Assembly: GCF_001553345.1 (NCBI RefSeq)
Contig: NZ_KQ960771.1
Coordinates: 430,759-494,758, forward strand
DNA length: 64,000 bases
Reading direction: 5' to 3'
Source of the DNA: Veillonella sp. DNF00869
Lineage (GTDB): Bacteria; Bacillota; Negativicutes; Veillonellales; Veillonellaceae
Shown: positions 44,974 through 55,261 of the stretch, piece after piece
Numbering within the stretch: the first letter of the stretch is position 1
How the letters are laid out: each line of letters starts with the position of its first letter
Notes under the pieces: model-generated
The model's database searches: none
Told to the model about the DNA's origin: nothing
Seen by the model: the letters and a program-made list of their open reading frames with translations, nothing else
Program-made: the position numbers and the translations under genes

Positions 44974-46272
44974 ATGAAATCATTTCAATCCTTAGGCATC
45001 GTGCCTGAACTGATACAAGCATTACAAAAGGTGGGCGTGAAAGAACCAACGCCGATCCAAGAAAAATCGATTCCCCTCATCTTCAAAGGACAAGATGTAA
45101 TCGCCAAAGCCCAAACAGGGACAGGCAAAACGCTGGCATTCTTGTTACCACTATTGCAACGCATCCACGTAGATGTGCAACAGGAGCAAGCCCTTATCAT
45201 CGCCCCTACACGTGAGTTAATCCAACAAATTGCAGAGGAAGCACGTCACTTAGGCGCTATCTTAGGAGTAGACGTATTACCCCTGATTGGAGGCAGAACG
45301 ATCGAAGGCCAATTGCAAAAGCTAGGTCGCCGTCCTCATGTCATCATCGGTACACCTGGCCGTTTGCTGGATCACGTCAATCGTGGTACGTTACACTTGA
45401 ACTCCATCCGCCGTGTTGTGTTGGACGAAGCGGACCAAATGCTTCATATGGGATTCTTACCAGATATAGAAAAGCTTATTAGTGGCACTAACGGTAAACG
45501 TCAACTATTAATGTTCTCTGCCACCATCCCTGACAAGATTCGTAATTTGGCAAAAGCCTATATGCAAAAACCGACGTCCGTCACTATCCAAGGGGAAAAT
45601 ATTACCCTCGATACGATTGAACAAAAAGTATACATGATGGAAGAACAGGACAAAGTGAATCGCCTTGTGGCGATGCTAGAAGCAGATAATCCATATCTAG
45701 CTATCGTATTCTGTAACACCAAAGAGGGAGCTATCAAACTCGCCTACGATTTAGCTCGCAAAGGTGTAGAGCTTGGTGAAATTCATGGAGATATGACACA
45801 GGGCCGTCGTACGCAAGTCTTGAAAGAATTTGCTAAAGGCAATCCCCCTATTTTAGTAGCTACCGACATTGCCGCTCGTGGTATCGATATTGAAGGTGTT
45901 AGCCACGTATACAACTTTGATGTACCGCACGACATGGATTACTACATCCATCGCATCGGCCGTACTGGTCGTGCTGGCTCCACTGGTGTTGCCGTAACCT
46001 TTGCTACGCCAGCTGAAGAAATTTGGGTACGCCGCATCGAACGATCCATCCAAGCTACTTTGACAAAATACACCAAGGATGGACAAGTGAAAACAAAAGG
46101 ATCTGGCTTAGCTCCTAAGAAGGAAACTGCTAGCAAGAAACCTAAAATTAAAAGTACCTATCAAGCAACAAAAGCAAAAGCTCACAAAGCTCGTGGTCAT
46201 AAAGGTGCCAACACACGGGTACGCCGTGCAAAATCTAGTGGCTCTAGCAATCGTGGTCGAGGTAAACGATAA
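44974..46272 (+). CDS. DEAD-box ATP-dependent RNA helicase
   Basis: 432 residues. Q-motif GIVPELIQALQKVGVKEPTPIQ, motif I AKAQTGTGKT, Ia PTRELIQQI, DEAD in LDEADQMLHMGF, SAT in FSATIP, VI in HRIGRTGRAG. The last 70 residues are Lys/Arg-rich (KAKAHKARGHKG and similar), an RNA-binding tail like that of CshA-type proteins. GGAGATA precedes the ATG. Monocistronic; a palindromic site lies in the promoter. Confidence 0.95.
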   Translation: MKSFQSLGIVPELIQALQKVGVKEPTPIQEKSIPLIFKGQDVIAKAQTGTGKTLAFLLPLLQRIHVDVQQEQALIIAPTRELIQQIAEEARHLGAILGVDVLPLIGGRTIEGQLQKLGRRPHVIIGTPGRLLDHVNRGTLHLNSIRRVVLDEADQMLHMGFLPDIEKLISGTNGKRQLLMFSATIPDKIRNLAKAYMQKPTSVTIQGENITLDTIEQKVYMMEEQDKVNRLVAMLEADNPYLAIVFCNTKEGAIKLAYDLARKGVELGEIHGDMTQGRRTQVLKEFAKGNPPILVATDIAARGIDIEGVSHVYNFDVPHDMDYYIHRIGRTGRAGSTGVAVTFATPAEEIWVRRIERSIQATLTKYTKDGQVKTKGSGLAPKKETASKKPKIKSTYQATKAKAHKARGHKGANTRVRRAKSSGSSNRGRGKR

Positions 46273-46333
46273 GTTTCTGGTATCGATAGGCAGCTCTTCT
46301 AAGAGGGGTGTCCGTTGCTTAACAGTATATTAC

Positions 46334-46386
46334 AAAAAAGGCTATAGCTAAACAGCCCCAATACAAGGGAGGGTAACAAAATAGCC
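46334..46386 (-). terminator. Secondary hairpin on the topB side
   Basis: Minus-strand GGCTAT/ATAGCC arms (46340-46386) enclosing 35 bases, then six T residues. A backup stop for leftward transcription from topB. Confidence 0.4.
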
Positions 46387-46391
46387 TACAT

Positions 46392-46441
46392 AAAAAATAG
46401 AGGAAAGTTGAACCAAAAGTATCAACTTTCCTCTATTTTTT
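46392..46441. terminator. Bidirectional hairpin between the helicase and topB (copy C)
   Basis: Perfect 20-bp stem: AAAAAATAGAGGAAAGTTGA at 46392-46411 and complement at 46422-46441, ten-base loop. Six A before and six T after make it a strong two-way terminator. Read on the minus strand it nearly matches copy B, including the loop TACTTTTG. Confidence 0.85.
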
Positions 46442-46504
46442 ATATTCTAATCAGCAAAATGGCTCCCCTTTTATTGCTATCCCCACTATGCCGAGCACCT
46501 GTAC

Positions 46505-48871
46505 TTACTTCCGATTTGCATAAATAGCAGGTTTCCCCTCTACGTCGGCACAAGTAGTTCTACAAGCTTGACCTTCGCTACATTTCCAAACTGGTTCAAG
46601 TTGTGATTCATACTGTATAAGGTATCCCTTTTTACATCGTGGGCATGTGTATTCCTTATGAGTATCATCCAATACTTTTCCATCCGACAATGGTATGGGA
46701 GGTATTATCTCTTCCCTAGGTCTTTGCGGCATCGACACTTTAGCCGTTGATGATGTGTTTCCCTCGGTAACTCTTGATTCCCTAGCTCCTGATACATTTT
46801 CCTTTGGTGATGATACATTTTCCGTGTATTTGCATGTTGGGAACCCAGAACATCCATAAAACTCTCCAAACTTTCCTTTCCGTAGGAGCAACTCCCCTGT
46901 TTTACACTTAGGACAAGATCGTCCTGTTTGTTGCGCTATGGAAGGGTTACGGTTCGGTCCCGTTCTTTTGCCACCTGTCTCCGACTTAGGCATTGCTATC
47001 TTAGCTGTATTTCCTACCCGTCGTTTTACATCCTCAATCAGTTGTACAACAAATTTTGTTTGGTCTTCTAAAAACACATCAATCCGTTCAGTTCCTTCGC
47101 TCATTTTTGCTAAGCGCTCTTCCCACTGGGCCGTCGCATCAGGGTACAGTAAGGAATCTGGCAATGCATCTACCAAGGTATAGGCAGACTCTGTAGGAAT
47201 TAAAATTTTCTTTTTTCCTTCTTCTTTAAGGAAAGGGTTTTTCTTATTGTGGATTAAATCATCAATAATCGTGGCCCGTGTCGCCTCTGTGCCGATACCG
47301 GATACATCTTTTAATTGTTTTTTTAACTCTTCATCTTTTACATATTTGTGAATTTCCTTCATTGCCTGCACCAAGGTTGCTGAAGTAAAGCGGCTTGGTG
47401 GCTTTGTTTTCCGTTGGTCCACCTTGCTATCCTTCGCTGTTACAGCATCCCCTTTACGTACAGGGGGCAATGACTTTTCTTCATCCTCTTGATTTTCTTC
47501 TGATTCTTCCGTGGATTTTACCTTTTTATATAATGCTTTCCATCCCAAATCTATAACGACACGTCCCGTTGTGGTAAACAGTTCCTCTTGGTGCGTCACT
47601 TCGATACGAGTATGCTCATATACATGCTCTTGGTAAAATTGTGCTATATAGGCTTGCGCAATGAGGAAATAAATATTTTGCTCCCCTTTGGATAAGGTAT
47701 GCAGTGGGCAACGTACAGTGGTCGGAATAATGGCATGATGGGCCGTAACCTTACTATCATTCCAGGCACGGCTTTTAATAGCAGGATTACTATCCTTTGC
47801 CCATGCAGCTAATTCCTTATGTCCCATGTTGACCAAATTTGACAGGATTGCTTTTCCATCTGAAAGTTGGTTCACTGGCAAATATTCACAGTCTGAACGG
47901 GGATAGGATGTATATTTCTTCTCATATAGTTTCTGTGCGATGTCCAATACTTCCTGTGGCGTATAGTTATATAGCTTACCCGCCACAATTTGTAGTGATG
48001 ATAAGGAAAAAGGCAACCGTTGTCCTTCCTTTTTCTTTTTCTTTTCCACTAAAGAAACTGTACCTTCTGGGGATTGCATCAAACGGTCACGCAAGTCATT
48101 AAGAATAGTCTGATCCAGCATATGCCCATCAGGGTCCAATCCTTGCTGCGTATCTTTCGGTTTCCAAGTGGCCCAAAAGGCTCCCTTTTCATGACCATAT
48201 TGTACTTGCAACACGTAATATTCTACAGGCACAAAGTTTTGTAGCTCACGTTCTCTCCGTACCACCAGTGCCAAAGTTGGTGTTTTCACACGACCAATCG
48301 GAAAGGTCACTTTGTTTCCTAAATGCTGTTGCTCTAACGTATAGGCCCGAGATAAATTCATCCCCATCAACCAATCCGCACGGGATCGCGCTAAGGCAGA
48401 ATCTTTTAAAGGTTGATATTTCTTATTATCCTGCATATGCTCTAAAGCGTAACGCATAGATTTTTCATCTAACGCATTCAGTAGAATACGCTCTACTGGC
48501 TTAGTGTTACCCAAATAATCGAGCATTTCGTCTATCAACAATTGCCCTTCTCTATCTGGGTCACCTGCATTCACAATGGTCGTTGCTTTTTTGATTAAAT
48601 CACTAATAACCTTAAACTGCTTAGCACTCGATGATTTAATTTTTAATTTCCAAGAGGTGGGCAAAATTGGCAAGGATTCAAATCTCCAAAATTTATATTT
48701 CTCATCATACTCACCTGGCTCTACTTGTTCTAGCATATGACCAAAGGCCCAAGTAATCACATCATCACCTTGTACGATATACCCATCATGTCGCTTAGCA
48801 TTCTGTGAATCGGGCAACACTTGGCTTAACTCTCGCCCTACGCTAGGCTTTTCCGCAATAAATAAACGCAT
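46505..48871 (-). CDS. topB: DNA topoisomerase III
   Basis: 788 residues from ATG at 48871 (AAAAGGGAGC upstream; ATG at 48892 is not needed). Toprim FIAEKPSVGRELSQVL and DPDREGQLL, active-site Tyr in YTSYPRSDCEYLP, then VSGIGTEATRATII. Two C-terminal zinc ribbons: CPKCKTGELLLRKGKFGEFYGCSGFPTC is interrupted by a Ser/Thr linker from CPRCKKGYLIQYES with CSEGQACRTTC. Relaxes and decatenates DNA. The type IA core is intact. Confidence 0.95.
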   Translation of the reverse strand: MRLFIAEKPSVGRELSQVLPDSQNAKRHDGYIVQGDDVITWAFGHMLEQVEPGEYDEKYKFWRFESLPILPTSWKLKIKSSSAKQFKVISDLIKKATTIVNAGDPDREGQLLIDEMLDYLGNTKPVERILLNALDEKSMRYALEHMQDNKKYQPLKDSALARSRADWLMGMNLSRAYTLEQQHLGNKVTFPIGRVKTPTLALVVRRERELQNFVPVEYYVLQVQYGHEKGAFWATWKPKDTQQGLDPDGHMLDQTILNDLRDRLMQSPEGTVSLVEKKKKKEGQRLPFSLSSLQIVAGKLYNYTPQEVLDIAQKLYEKKYTSYPRSDCEYLPVNQLSDGKAILSNLVNMGHKELAAWAKDSNPAIKSRAWNDSKVTAHHAIIPTTVRCPLHTLSKGEQNIYFLIAQAYIAQFYQEHVYEHTRIEVTHQEELFTTTGRVVIDLGWKALYKKVKSTEESEENQEDEEKSLPPVRKGDAVTAKDSKVDQRKTKPPSRFTSATLVQAMKEIHKYVKDEELKKQLKDVSGIGTEATRATIIDDLIHNKKNPFLKEEGKKKILIPTESAYTLVDALPDSLLYPDATAQWEERLAKMSEGTERIDVFLEDQTKFVVQLIEDVKRRVGNTAKIAMPKSETGGKRTGPNRNPSIAQQTGRSCPKCKTGELLLRKGKFGEFYGCSGFPTCKYTENVSSPKENVSGARESRVTEGNTSSTAKVSMPQRPREEIIPPIPLSDGKVLDDTHKEYTCPRCKKGYLIQYESQLEPVWKCSEGQACRTTCADVEGKPAIYANRK

Positions 48872-49309
48872 ATGCTCCCTTTTCCTATCCATTACTGTTT
48901 ACTACTCATGTATTACATTATTCTATAATAAATCTTCTCTACATTAACTTTCATTATACTACGAATGAGCTAAATAATTAAACAGACCTCCATTTCTTAA
49001 CTTCCATTTAGAAAAATTTACTCCCCCATTACTCAGATCATATAATACTGATAATGTAGGAGCTCTCATTTTAAACCACAATACTTTCTAACCTCATACT
49101 TCTCTCGCTATCTTTCATACTCCTTTAAAATTTCCTATCAGTGCTACTTTTGCACAGAATTTTACAAACCTATGACTTATCTTATTCATAACCATATCCG
49201 CCGTTTTTCAACTTTCAGTATCATATCCTATACAGGGAGGGTTCAAATAGTATATAATTTTAAAGATATGAAAGTATATAACATACACATGTATTTATAG
49301 AGGTGAATT
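48872..49309. other. Divergent intergenic region, topB to prfC
   Basis: 438 AT-rich bases. TATAAT at about 49252-49258 on the plus strand may serve prfC; no good -35 partner. AGAGGTG precedes prfC. Nothing else recognised. Confidence 0.4.
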
Positions 49310-50899
49310 ATGACATTTTTAGAAGAAGTAACTCGGCGCCGTACGTTCGCCATCATTTCTCACCCAGATGCGGGTAAAACAACATTGACGGAAAAGCTTT
49401 TGCTATACGGTGGTGCTATCCACTTGGCAGGGTCTGTTAAATCTAGAAAAACACAAAAATATGCCGTATCTGACTGGATGGAAATTGAAAAGCAACGTGG
49501 TATCTCTGTGACGAGTTCTGTATTGCAATTCGATTACGATGGTCATCGTGTGAACATCCTAGATACGCCTGGTCACCAAGACTTCTCTGAAGATACCTAC
49601 CGCACCTTAATGGCAGCAGATAGCGCTGTCATGTTGATCGACGTAGCAAAAGGTGTGGAAGCGCAGACGAAAAAACTATTCGCCGTTTGTAAAGAACGTG
49701 GCATTCCTATTTTTACCTTCGTCAACAAGATTGACCATTTCGGACGCAATCCATTTGACTTGATGGAAGAAATTGAAAACTCTCTTGGCATTCGTGCGGT
49801 TCCTATGAACTGGCCTGTGGGCATCAACGGCGAGTATCAAGGGGTATATGACCGGGAAACGAATACTGTAGAATTATTTGAAAAAGACGAATCCCATGGT
49901 CAAAAAAAGCTAGCTTCCACCAAAGGCGATGTGCACGACCCAGCATTCCGTGAGCTATTAGGAGAAGAGGTGCATCAATCCTTAATCGATGACATTGAAC
50001 TTCTCGACGTGGCTGGTGATGCTTTTGATTTAGACAAAGTAAAAGCTGGTGAATTAACACCTATGTTCTTCGGTTCTGCGATGACAAACTTTGGGGTTAA
50101 ACCATTCCTTGAAAAATTCTTGGAGTTAGCTCCTATGCCAGCCCCACGTGTAGCCCGTGAGGAAACGGTAGAACCTACGTCTGAAGATTTCTCTGCCTTC
50201 GTTTTTAAGATCCAAGCCAACATGAATCCGAACCATCATGACCGCATTGTATTCATGCGCATTTGTTCTGGTAAGTTTGAAAAAGGCATGAATGTACTTC
50301 ACCAACAATCTGGTAAAACCTTACGCTTATCTCAACCACAGCAATTCTTAGCCACAGAGCGCACTATCATTGATGAAGCCTATCCAGGGGACATCATTGG
50401 TGTCTTCGATGCAGGTACTATGGGTGTAGGTGATAGCTTATGTGCATCCAATCACAAAGTGACATTCAGTGACTTCCCTGTGTTCCCTCCAGAATTTTTT
50501 GCTCGTGTGACACCAAAAGATTCTATGAAACGGAAACAATTCCTAAAAGGTATGACTCAATTAGCGCAAGAAGGGGCTGTACAAATCTTTGAACCGCTCT
50601 ACTCTATGGATTCTTTCGTGGTAGGTGCTGTAGGTATGCTTCAATTTGAAGTATTACAATATCGCTTGAAACACGAATACGGCGTTGATCTTGTGAACAA
50701 CTCCTTACCATATGGCGTAGCCCGTTGGATCGATGGTGAAGTAGATGTAAACAGCTTAAAAGGTATGGACAATGCCATGATCGTAAAAGATAATCGTGGT
50801 CGTCTTGTCGTTCTAATCTCCAATGAATGGCAAATGGGTTGGGTTGTAGAGCGTAATCCAGATGTTACCTTCTTACATACCCCTAAAATAGAAGCATAA
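49310..50899 (+). CDS. prfC: Peptide chain release factor 3
   Basis: 529 residues. GTPase that recycles RF1/RF2: SHPDAGKTTLTEKLLLYGG, GSVKSRKTQKYAVSDWMEIE, KQRGISVTSSV, DTPGHQDFSEDTYRTL, NKIDHFGRNPFDLMEEIE; C-terminal GAVGMLQFEVLQYRLKHEYGV. These distinguish it from EF-G. ATG has AGAGGTG upstream. Monocistronic. Confidence 0.97.
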   Translation: MTFLEEVTRRRTFAIISHPDAGKTTLTEKLLLYGGAIHLAGSVKSRKTQKYAVSDWMEIEKQRGISVTSSVLQFDYDGHRVNILDTPGHQDFSEDTYRTLMAADSAVMLIDVAKGVEAQTKKLFAVCKERGIPIFTFVNKIDHFGRNPFDLMEEIENSLGIRAVPMNWPVGINGEYQGVYDRETNTVELFEKDESHGQKKLASTKGDVHDPAFRELLGEEVHQSLIDDIELLDVAGDAFDLDKVKAGELTPMFFGSAMTNFGVKPFLEKFLELAPMPAPRVAREETVEPTSEDFSAFVFKIQANMNPNHHDRIVFMRICSGKFEKGMNVLHQQSGKTLRLSQPQQFLATERTIIDEAYPGDIIGVFDAGTMGVGDSLCASNHKVTFSDFPVFPPEFFARVTPKDSMKRKQFLKGMTQLAQEGAVQIFEPLYSMDSFVVGAVGMLQFEVLQYRLKHEYGVDLVNNSLPYGVARWIDGEVDVNSLKGMDNAMIVKDNRGRLVVLISNEWQMGWVVERNPDVTFLHTPKIEA

Positions 50900-50975
50900 G
50901 TACGAATACAACTAAAATCGTATTCCTATCGATGTGGTTGTTCTTATTTGTTCAACCCCATGTATAGTAAACATA

Positions 50976-51020
50976 AAAACCGCCTAGGCGATACTATCTT
51001 GTATCATCTAGGCGGTTTTA
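50976..51020 (+). terminator. Terminator of prfC
   Basis: 12-bp stem AAAACCGCCTAG/CTAGGCGGTTTT with inner GATAC/GTATC stem, then AATTTG. Works on both strands for the convergent pair. Confidence 0.8.
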
Positions 51021-51093
51021 ATTTGATCCATATATGTGTTATATATTATGTATTCTTCCTAGTTGTATGTCATTTCAGTATCTGGAAATATTC

Positions 51094-51930
51094 CTAAAAC
51101 AACGGTTCCAAATCTGCTAATCCTTTTAAATTCCATTCTAACAATTTATCATGAATACGCCACATAAAAGCATTTTCCCATGGATAATGAAGGCGAACCC
51201 AAAAGTTTTGAAATGGTGTGTCATTGAAGAATACAGCTTGTCGTGGCAAATTAAATAGATTCTGTCCTGGCTCTACATTCCCTGCTTGTACTGTAAAAGC
51301 CATACGATACCCACTTTCTTCTGCTATCCTATCTATATCTTTATTGGAAAACCCACCTGGATACGCAATGTAACGAACAGGATGCTTCATACGATCTTCT
51401 AACACCGCTTTTGAGCCAATCAATTCATCACGTGCTTGGTCTAGGGACATACTTCGCAAGTCTTTATGATTCACCGTATGGCTTTGGATATCGATTCCAT
51501 TAGCTTGCATTTCTTTCAACTGTTCTACATTGACAAAGCGACTTTCACCAAATGCACTAGTAATCATAAACAAGGTAGCTTTCATATTGTATTCTTTTAA
51601 AATAGGGAATGCGTACTTATAGTTATCAATATAGCCATCATCAAATGTAATGAGAACTGGTTTATCAGGTAATTCCGTTCCCTTTGTCATGTAATCATAT
51701 AACTCATCCATAGTAATTGTATGATATCCCTCATCATGGAGATATTGCATTTGTTTCTTAAACTCTTCTGGGGGAACCACCAAAGAATGACGTATACCTG
51801 TATCGATTCGATGATAATTTAAAACTGGTACACCTACAGCTTTGTAATCCCAAGATCGCTGATACTGTATTCCTAAATATATACCGATGACCACAATTAG
51901 CCCTAGTATACCTAAAATAATTCGTTTCAC
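51094..51930 (-). CDS. Membrane-anchored polysaccharide deacetylase (NodB domain)
   Basis: 278 residues from GTG at 51930, with GTGAGGT upstream. One N-terminal membrane anchor (residues 4-23), then LNYHRIDTG and the NodB triad: ITFDDGY, SHTVNH and AYPGGFSN. Carbohydrate esterase family 4; probably trims acetyl groups from peptidoglycan or a surface polysaccharide outside the inner membrane. The last 40 residues carry aromatic-rich FQNFWVRLHYPWENAFMW. Target sugar unknown. Confidence 0.9.
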   Translation of the reverse strand: MKRIILGILGLIVVIGIYLGIQYQRSWDYKAVGVPVLNYHRIDTGIRHSLVVPPEEFKKQMQYLHDEGYHTITMDELYDYMTKGTELPDKPVLITFDDGYIDNYKYAFPILKEYNMKATLFMITSAFGESRFVNVEQLKEMQANGIDIQSHTVNHKDLRSMSLDQARDELIGSKAVLEDRMKHPVRYIAYPGGFSNKDIDRIAEESGYRMAFTVQAGNVEPGQNLFNLPRQAVFFNDTPFQNFWVRLHYPWENAFMWRIHDKLLEWNLKGLADLEPLF

Positions 51931-52380
51931 ATTAACCTCACGTGTCAGTAACTTTACTTAATACATAAAAATTAAAATAGCGATGTAAATCTATCCTTAT
52001 TATAGTACCACACTTCGCTAAACTTATCAGTTATTTTTCATAAGTTTGACATATAGTAATAGAATTATTCATCATATTTCCTTTTATTATTATACTTTTT
52101 TTGCATTAATTTTATGATTTTTTTTCATTATAATATTGGTATGTATACATCATGCATTATTATCTATATGCCACTATCTACTTATTTCTCTACATTCTAT
52201 AGAATTTATACTGTCATTGTTTACAATTAATCTATTTTCTATTGTATTTACTATCTATGAAAAGAGCGCATACAAAGCACTATAGTGCCAAAAATCACTA
52301 TGACGAACACCCCTATTTCATGCTATGATAAAGACATAAGTTTTATCTAATGTGCTTCTTATTCCAAAGGGGGTTGTACT
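51931..52380. other. AT-rich divergent region, deacetylase to gltS
   Basis: 450 bases. Minus-strand TATAAT near 51996 and plus-strand TATGAT near 52324 are possible -10 elements. No gene or RNA recognised. Confidence 0.4.
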
Positions 52381-53625
52381 ATGAAAGGTCTTATCGACTT
52401 GAGTCTAGTCAATGGAATCTGGACATTAAAACTGTCCATGATTCAAACGGTGGCATTAGCTATTGTCACATTGTATTTAGGGGAATTTATCAAAAAACAT
52501 TCTCCATTTTTACAGCGTGTGAGCATGCCTGCACCAGCCGTAGGTGGTTTACCATTTGCATTCTTATGTGCATTCTTATCTTATTATAAAATTGTAAACA
52601 TTACCTTCGATGGTGCTTTGCAATCATTCTTAATGTTGGCTTTCTTTACCACTATCGGTCTTATGGCAAGTCTAAACGTACTTAAAAAAGGTGGCGTCGC
52701 TATTATCTTCTTCTGGATTGTGTGTACTATCTGGATTGTCTTCCAAAATGGCGCTGGCATCTTAATTGCGAAAGCAATGGGTATTGAGCCAATCTTTGGT
52801 ATTATGGCTGGTTCCGTTTCTATGATGGGCGGTCTTGGTACAGCAGGTGCCTTCGGTCCTCACTTTGAAGAATTAACAGGTATCCCTGGCGTAGCTTCCG
52901 CTGCTATAGCAGCCGCTACCTTCGGTATGGTGGCTGGTACATTATTAGGTGCTCCTGTAGGTGACCGTATCATCAAAATGCACAATGTCCCTACTCCAGT
53001 GGATCATCCTGAATTATTAGAAGCTGACGGTATTGATATTAATGAATCCGATAGTGAAAGTAAATTATTCGACTTACATTCCTTGATGCATGTCATTGCT
53101 TTCGTAGGTATTTCTCTTGGTCTCGGTACACTTGTGAGTGCCCTTCTATCTTCCGTATTTGGTCCATTACCAGCTTACATCGGGGCAATGATCGTCGGTG
53201 CATGTATCCGAAATTATGCTGACTTCACTGGTCATATTACAATCAACAGTGCTGCACTAGATGCTGTTTCTAATGTTTCCTTAAGTATCTTCGTTACAAT
53301 GGCCATCAATAGCTTGAAATTAGCACAATTAGTAGATTTAGCATTACCATTAATGGCAATCCTAGCTGCACAAATGGTGTTGATTACTATCTTCGCATAC
53401 TTAATCTACTGGTTGTTCAAACGCAACTACGATTCCGTTATGTTAGGTGCTGGTGCTATTGGTTTCGGTCTAGGTGCTACACCAAATGCTTTAGTAAACA
53501 TGTTGTCCTTGGCTTCTAAATACGGCCCATCTCCAAAAGCATGGTTAGTCGTATCCTTAGTAGGTGCCTTCCTCATCGACTTTACTAACGCATTCTTAAT
53601 CACATTTATGGCAAAATTGATTTAA
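52381..53625 (+). CDS. gltS: Sodium/glutamate symporter
   Basis: 414 residues, about ten to twelve hydrophobic helices. The two GltS repeats are seen as SMPAPAVGGLPFA plus GLMASLNVLKKGG in the first half and NALVNMLSLASKYGPSPKAWLVV in the second, with AGSVSMMGGLGTAGAFGP as the first hairpin loop. Takes up glutamate with Na+. AAAGGGGG precedes the ATG. Terminated by a hairpin shared with rsmA. Confidence 0.94.
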   Translation: MKGLIDLSLVNGIWTLKLSMIQTVALAIVTLYLGEFIKKHSPFLQRVSMPAPAVGGLPFAFLCAFLSYYKIVNITFDGALQSFLMLAFFTTIGLMASLNVLKKGGVAIIFFWIVCTIWIVFQNGAGILIAKAMGIEPIFGIMAGSVSMMGGLGTAGAFGPHFEELTGIPGVASAAIAAATFGMVAGTLLGAPVGDRIIKMHNVPTPVDHPELLEADGIDINESDSESKLFDLHSLMHVIAFVGISLGLGTLVSALLSSVFGPLPAYIGAMIVGACIRNYADFTGHITINSAALDAVSNVSLSIFVTMAINSLKLAQLVDLALPLMAILAAQMVLITIFAYLIYWLFKRNYDSVMLGAGAIGFGLGATPNALVNMLSLASKYGPSPKAWLVVSLVGAFLIDFTNAFLITFMAKLI

Positions 53626-53653
53626 TCAATGTTTCCATATACTACCCTAAACG

Positions 53654-53692
53654 AAAAAGGATTCTACAACCTCTGTTGTGGAATCCTTTTTT
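53654..53692. terminator. Bidirectional terminator between gltS and rsmA
   Basis: AAAAAGGATTC-t-ACAAC-ctct-GTTGT-g-GAATCCTTTTTT: ten plus five base pairs, T-runs on both sides. Confidence 0.9.
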
Positions 53693-53702
53693 AATATTGT
53701 AC

Positions 53703-54566
53703 TTATGTATTCCTTTGCTCCAATTCATACCAAGCATTGCCGATGAGAGCAAATTCATCTAATGTGAATGTCTCTCCACGACGTGATCCATCAATATTAG
53801 CTTTTGCCAAAATAGCTTCGATGGCTTCTTTACTCAATCCAGTGGTCTTCATTGTGTTGCTGAACGTCTTACGCCGTTGTGCAAAGCCTGCTTTCACAGC
53901 ACGGAAGAAATACGCTTCACTATGGACTTTCACAGGTGGTTCACTGCGCAATGGACAACAAATCACGGCACTAGTCACCTCAGGAGCCGGTAAAAACGCC
54001 TTAGGTGGCACATCCATGACAATATATGGGTCTGTGTAATATTGCACCGCTACTGATAAAGCGCCATACATTTTTGTACCTGGCTTAGCAATCATACGCT
54101 CTGCCACTTCTTTTTGCACCATTACCACTAATCGTTCAATAGGTAATTTAGATTCCAGCAAAGACATAATAATTGGTGTCGTAATATAGTATGGTAAGTT
54201 CGCTACTACCTTGAACGGTTTATGATCCATTAATTCTGGGATATTGACTTTTAAAACATCCCCATGAATGATGCGTACATTATCGTATGCCTCTAAGGTC
54301 GTGTCTAAGACCTCTAACAAACGTCTATCTAGCTCTACAGAGGTAACGTTAGCCCCACTTTGTGCCAAACCTTGCGTTAAGGTACCAATCCCAGGACCTA
54401 CCTCTAACACTGCATCGCCTACTTCTAATTCCGCAGCCTGCACAATCTTATCCACCACAGTGCGCTTAATCAAAAAGTTTTGCCCTAATTTTTTACTCAT
54501 TTGAATGCCAAAACGTTTACATATATAATGCACAACCTCTGGACTTGCAATGACTGATTCTATCAT
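53703..54566 (-). CDS. rsmA: 16S rRNA dimethyladenosine transferase
   Basis: 287 residues. KKLGQNFLIKRTVVDKIVQAA, SAM motif VLEVGPGIGTLTQGLA, NLPYYITTPIIM (NPPY-type catalytic motif) and C-terminal helical domain ending AWYELEQRNT. Dimethylates A1518/A1519 of 16S rRNA. TAGGAG precedes ATG. Nine bases after rnmV, the conserved Firmicute pair. Confidence 0.97.
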   Translation of the reverse strand: MIESVIASPEVVHYICKRFGIQMSKKLGQNFLIKRTVVDKIVQAAELEVGDAVLEVGPGIGTLTQGLAQSGANVTSVELDRRLLEVLDTTLEAYDNVRIIHGDVLKVNIPELMDHKPFKVVANLPYYITTPIIMSLLESKLPIERLVVMVQKEVAERMIAKPGTKMYGALSVAVQYYTDPYIVMDVPPKAFLPAPEVTSAVICCPLRSEPPVKVHSEAYFFRAVKAGFAQRRKTFSNTMKTTGLSKEAIEAILAKANIDGSRRGETFTLDEFALIGNAWYELEQRNT

Positions 54567-54574
54567 GTATTCTC

Positions 54575-55114
54575 CTACTGTATTTCTTCTTCTGAAAGTG
54601 CCTTCAAAAAGGCTTCACGGCTAATACCGTAATGATTTAATCGATACAAAAACTGCTTCCCATTCCCATAGCCTATACCCAGCTTAGCACCTATACGAGC
54701 CCTCATAGCAGCACTGCTAGGGCCTCCACTCAAATCATGTTGTACTAAATCTTGCATCGTAAACAACTCTGAAGATTCCATAGATTCTATGTGAAGCACT
54801 TCTAAGGCCTTACGGATGGATTCAGGGCTTGCCTGCTCAATCCCAATATCATCATTGGCATAGGCTTCTTCACGTGGTACAAAGGCATGCTGAGCCAAAG
54901 GGAATCGCTTCGTCAAAAAACGACGAATCCGTTCACCTGCATAATCTGGGTCCGTCAGAATAATGATCCCTCTCTTTTCATAGGCATCCTTAATCCGACT
55001 GAGCACAGGCTTACGCAAATTAAACCCTTCCGTAGCAATACACTCCACCTCTAAGGCTTGTTGCACCCGTTGAATATCTGATTTTCCCTCAACCACCAAG
55101 ACCTGTTTTAACAT
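54575..55114 (-). CDS. rnmV: Ribonuclease M5
   Basis: 179 residues from ATG at 55114, with GGAGGAG upstream; the ATG at 55156 is not needed. Toprim domain: LVVEGKSDIQRVQQALEVECIATEGF, TDPDYAGERIRRFL. Matures 5S rRNA. Precedes rsmA as in Bacillus. Confidence 0.95.
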   Translation of the reverse strand: MLKQVLVVEGKSDIQRVQQALEVECIATEGFNLRKPVLSRIKDAYEKRGIIILTDPDYAGERIRRFLTKRFPLAQHAFVPREEAYANDDIGIEQASPESIRKALEVLHIESMESSELFTMQDLVQHDLSGGPSSAAMRARIGAKLGIGYGNGKQFLYRLNHYGISREAFLKALSEEEIQ

Positions 55115-55261
55115 AAGCTCCTCCACAATATAATATTCTATTATTATACCATACATCGAAACCTATGGCATGCTCTAACAAATCATACTACACCTAACAA
55201 CAAACCACACATAGCCCAAAATTGCCAAATAACGCTCCTCCGAGACGAACGCAATTAGACG

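Noticed and set aside
52350..52589. Alternative frame at the start of gltS
   Set aside because: Overlaps gltS out of frame; gltS has the AAAGGGGG site and clear family motifs.
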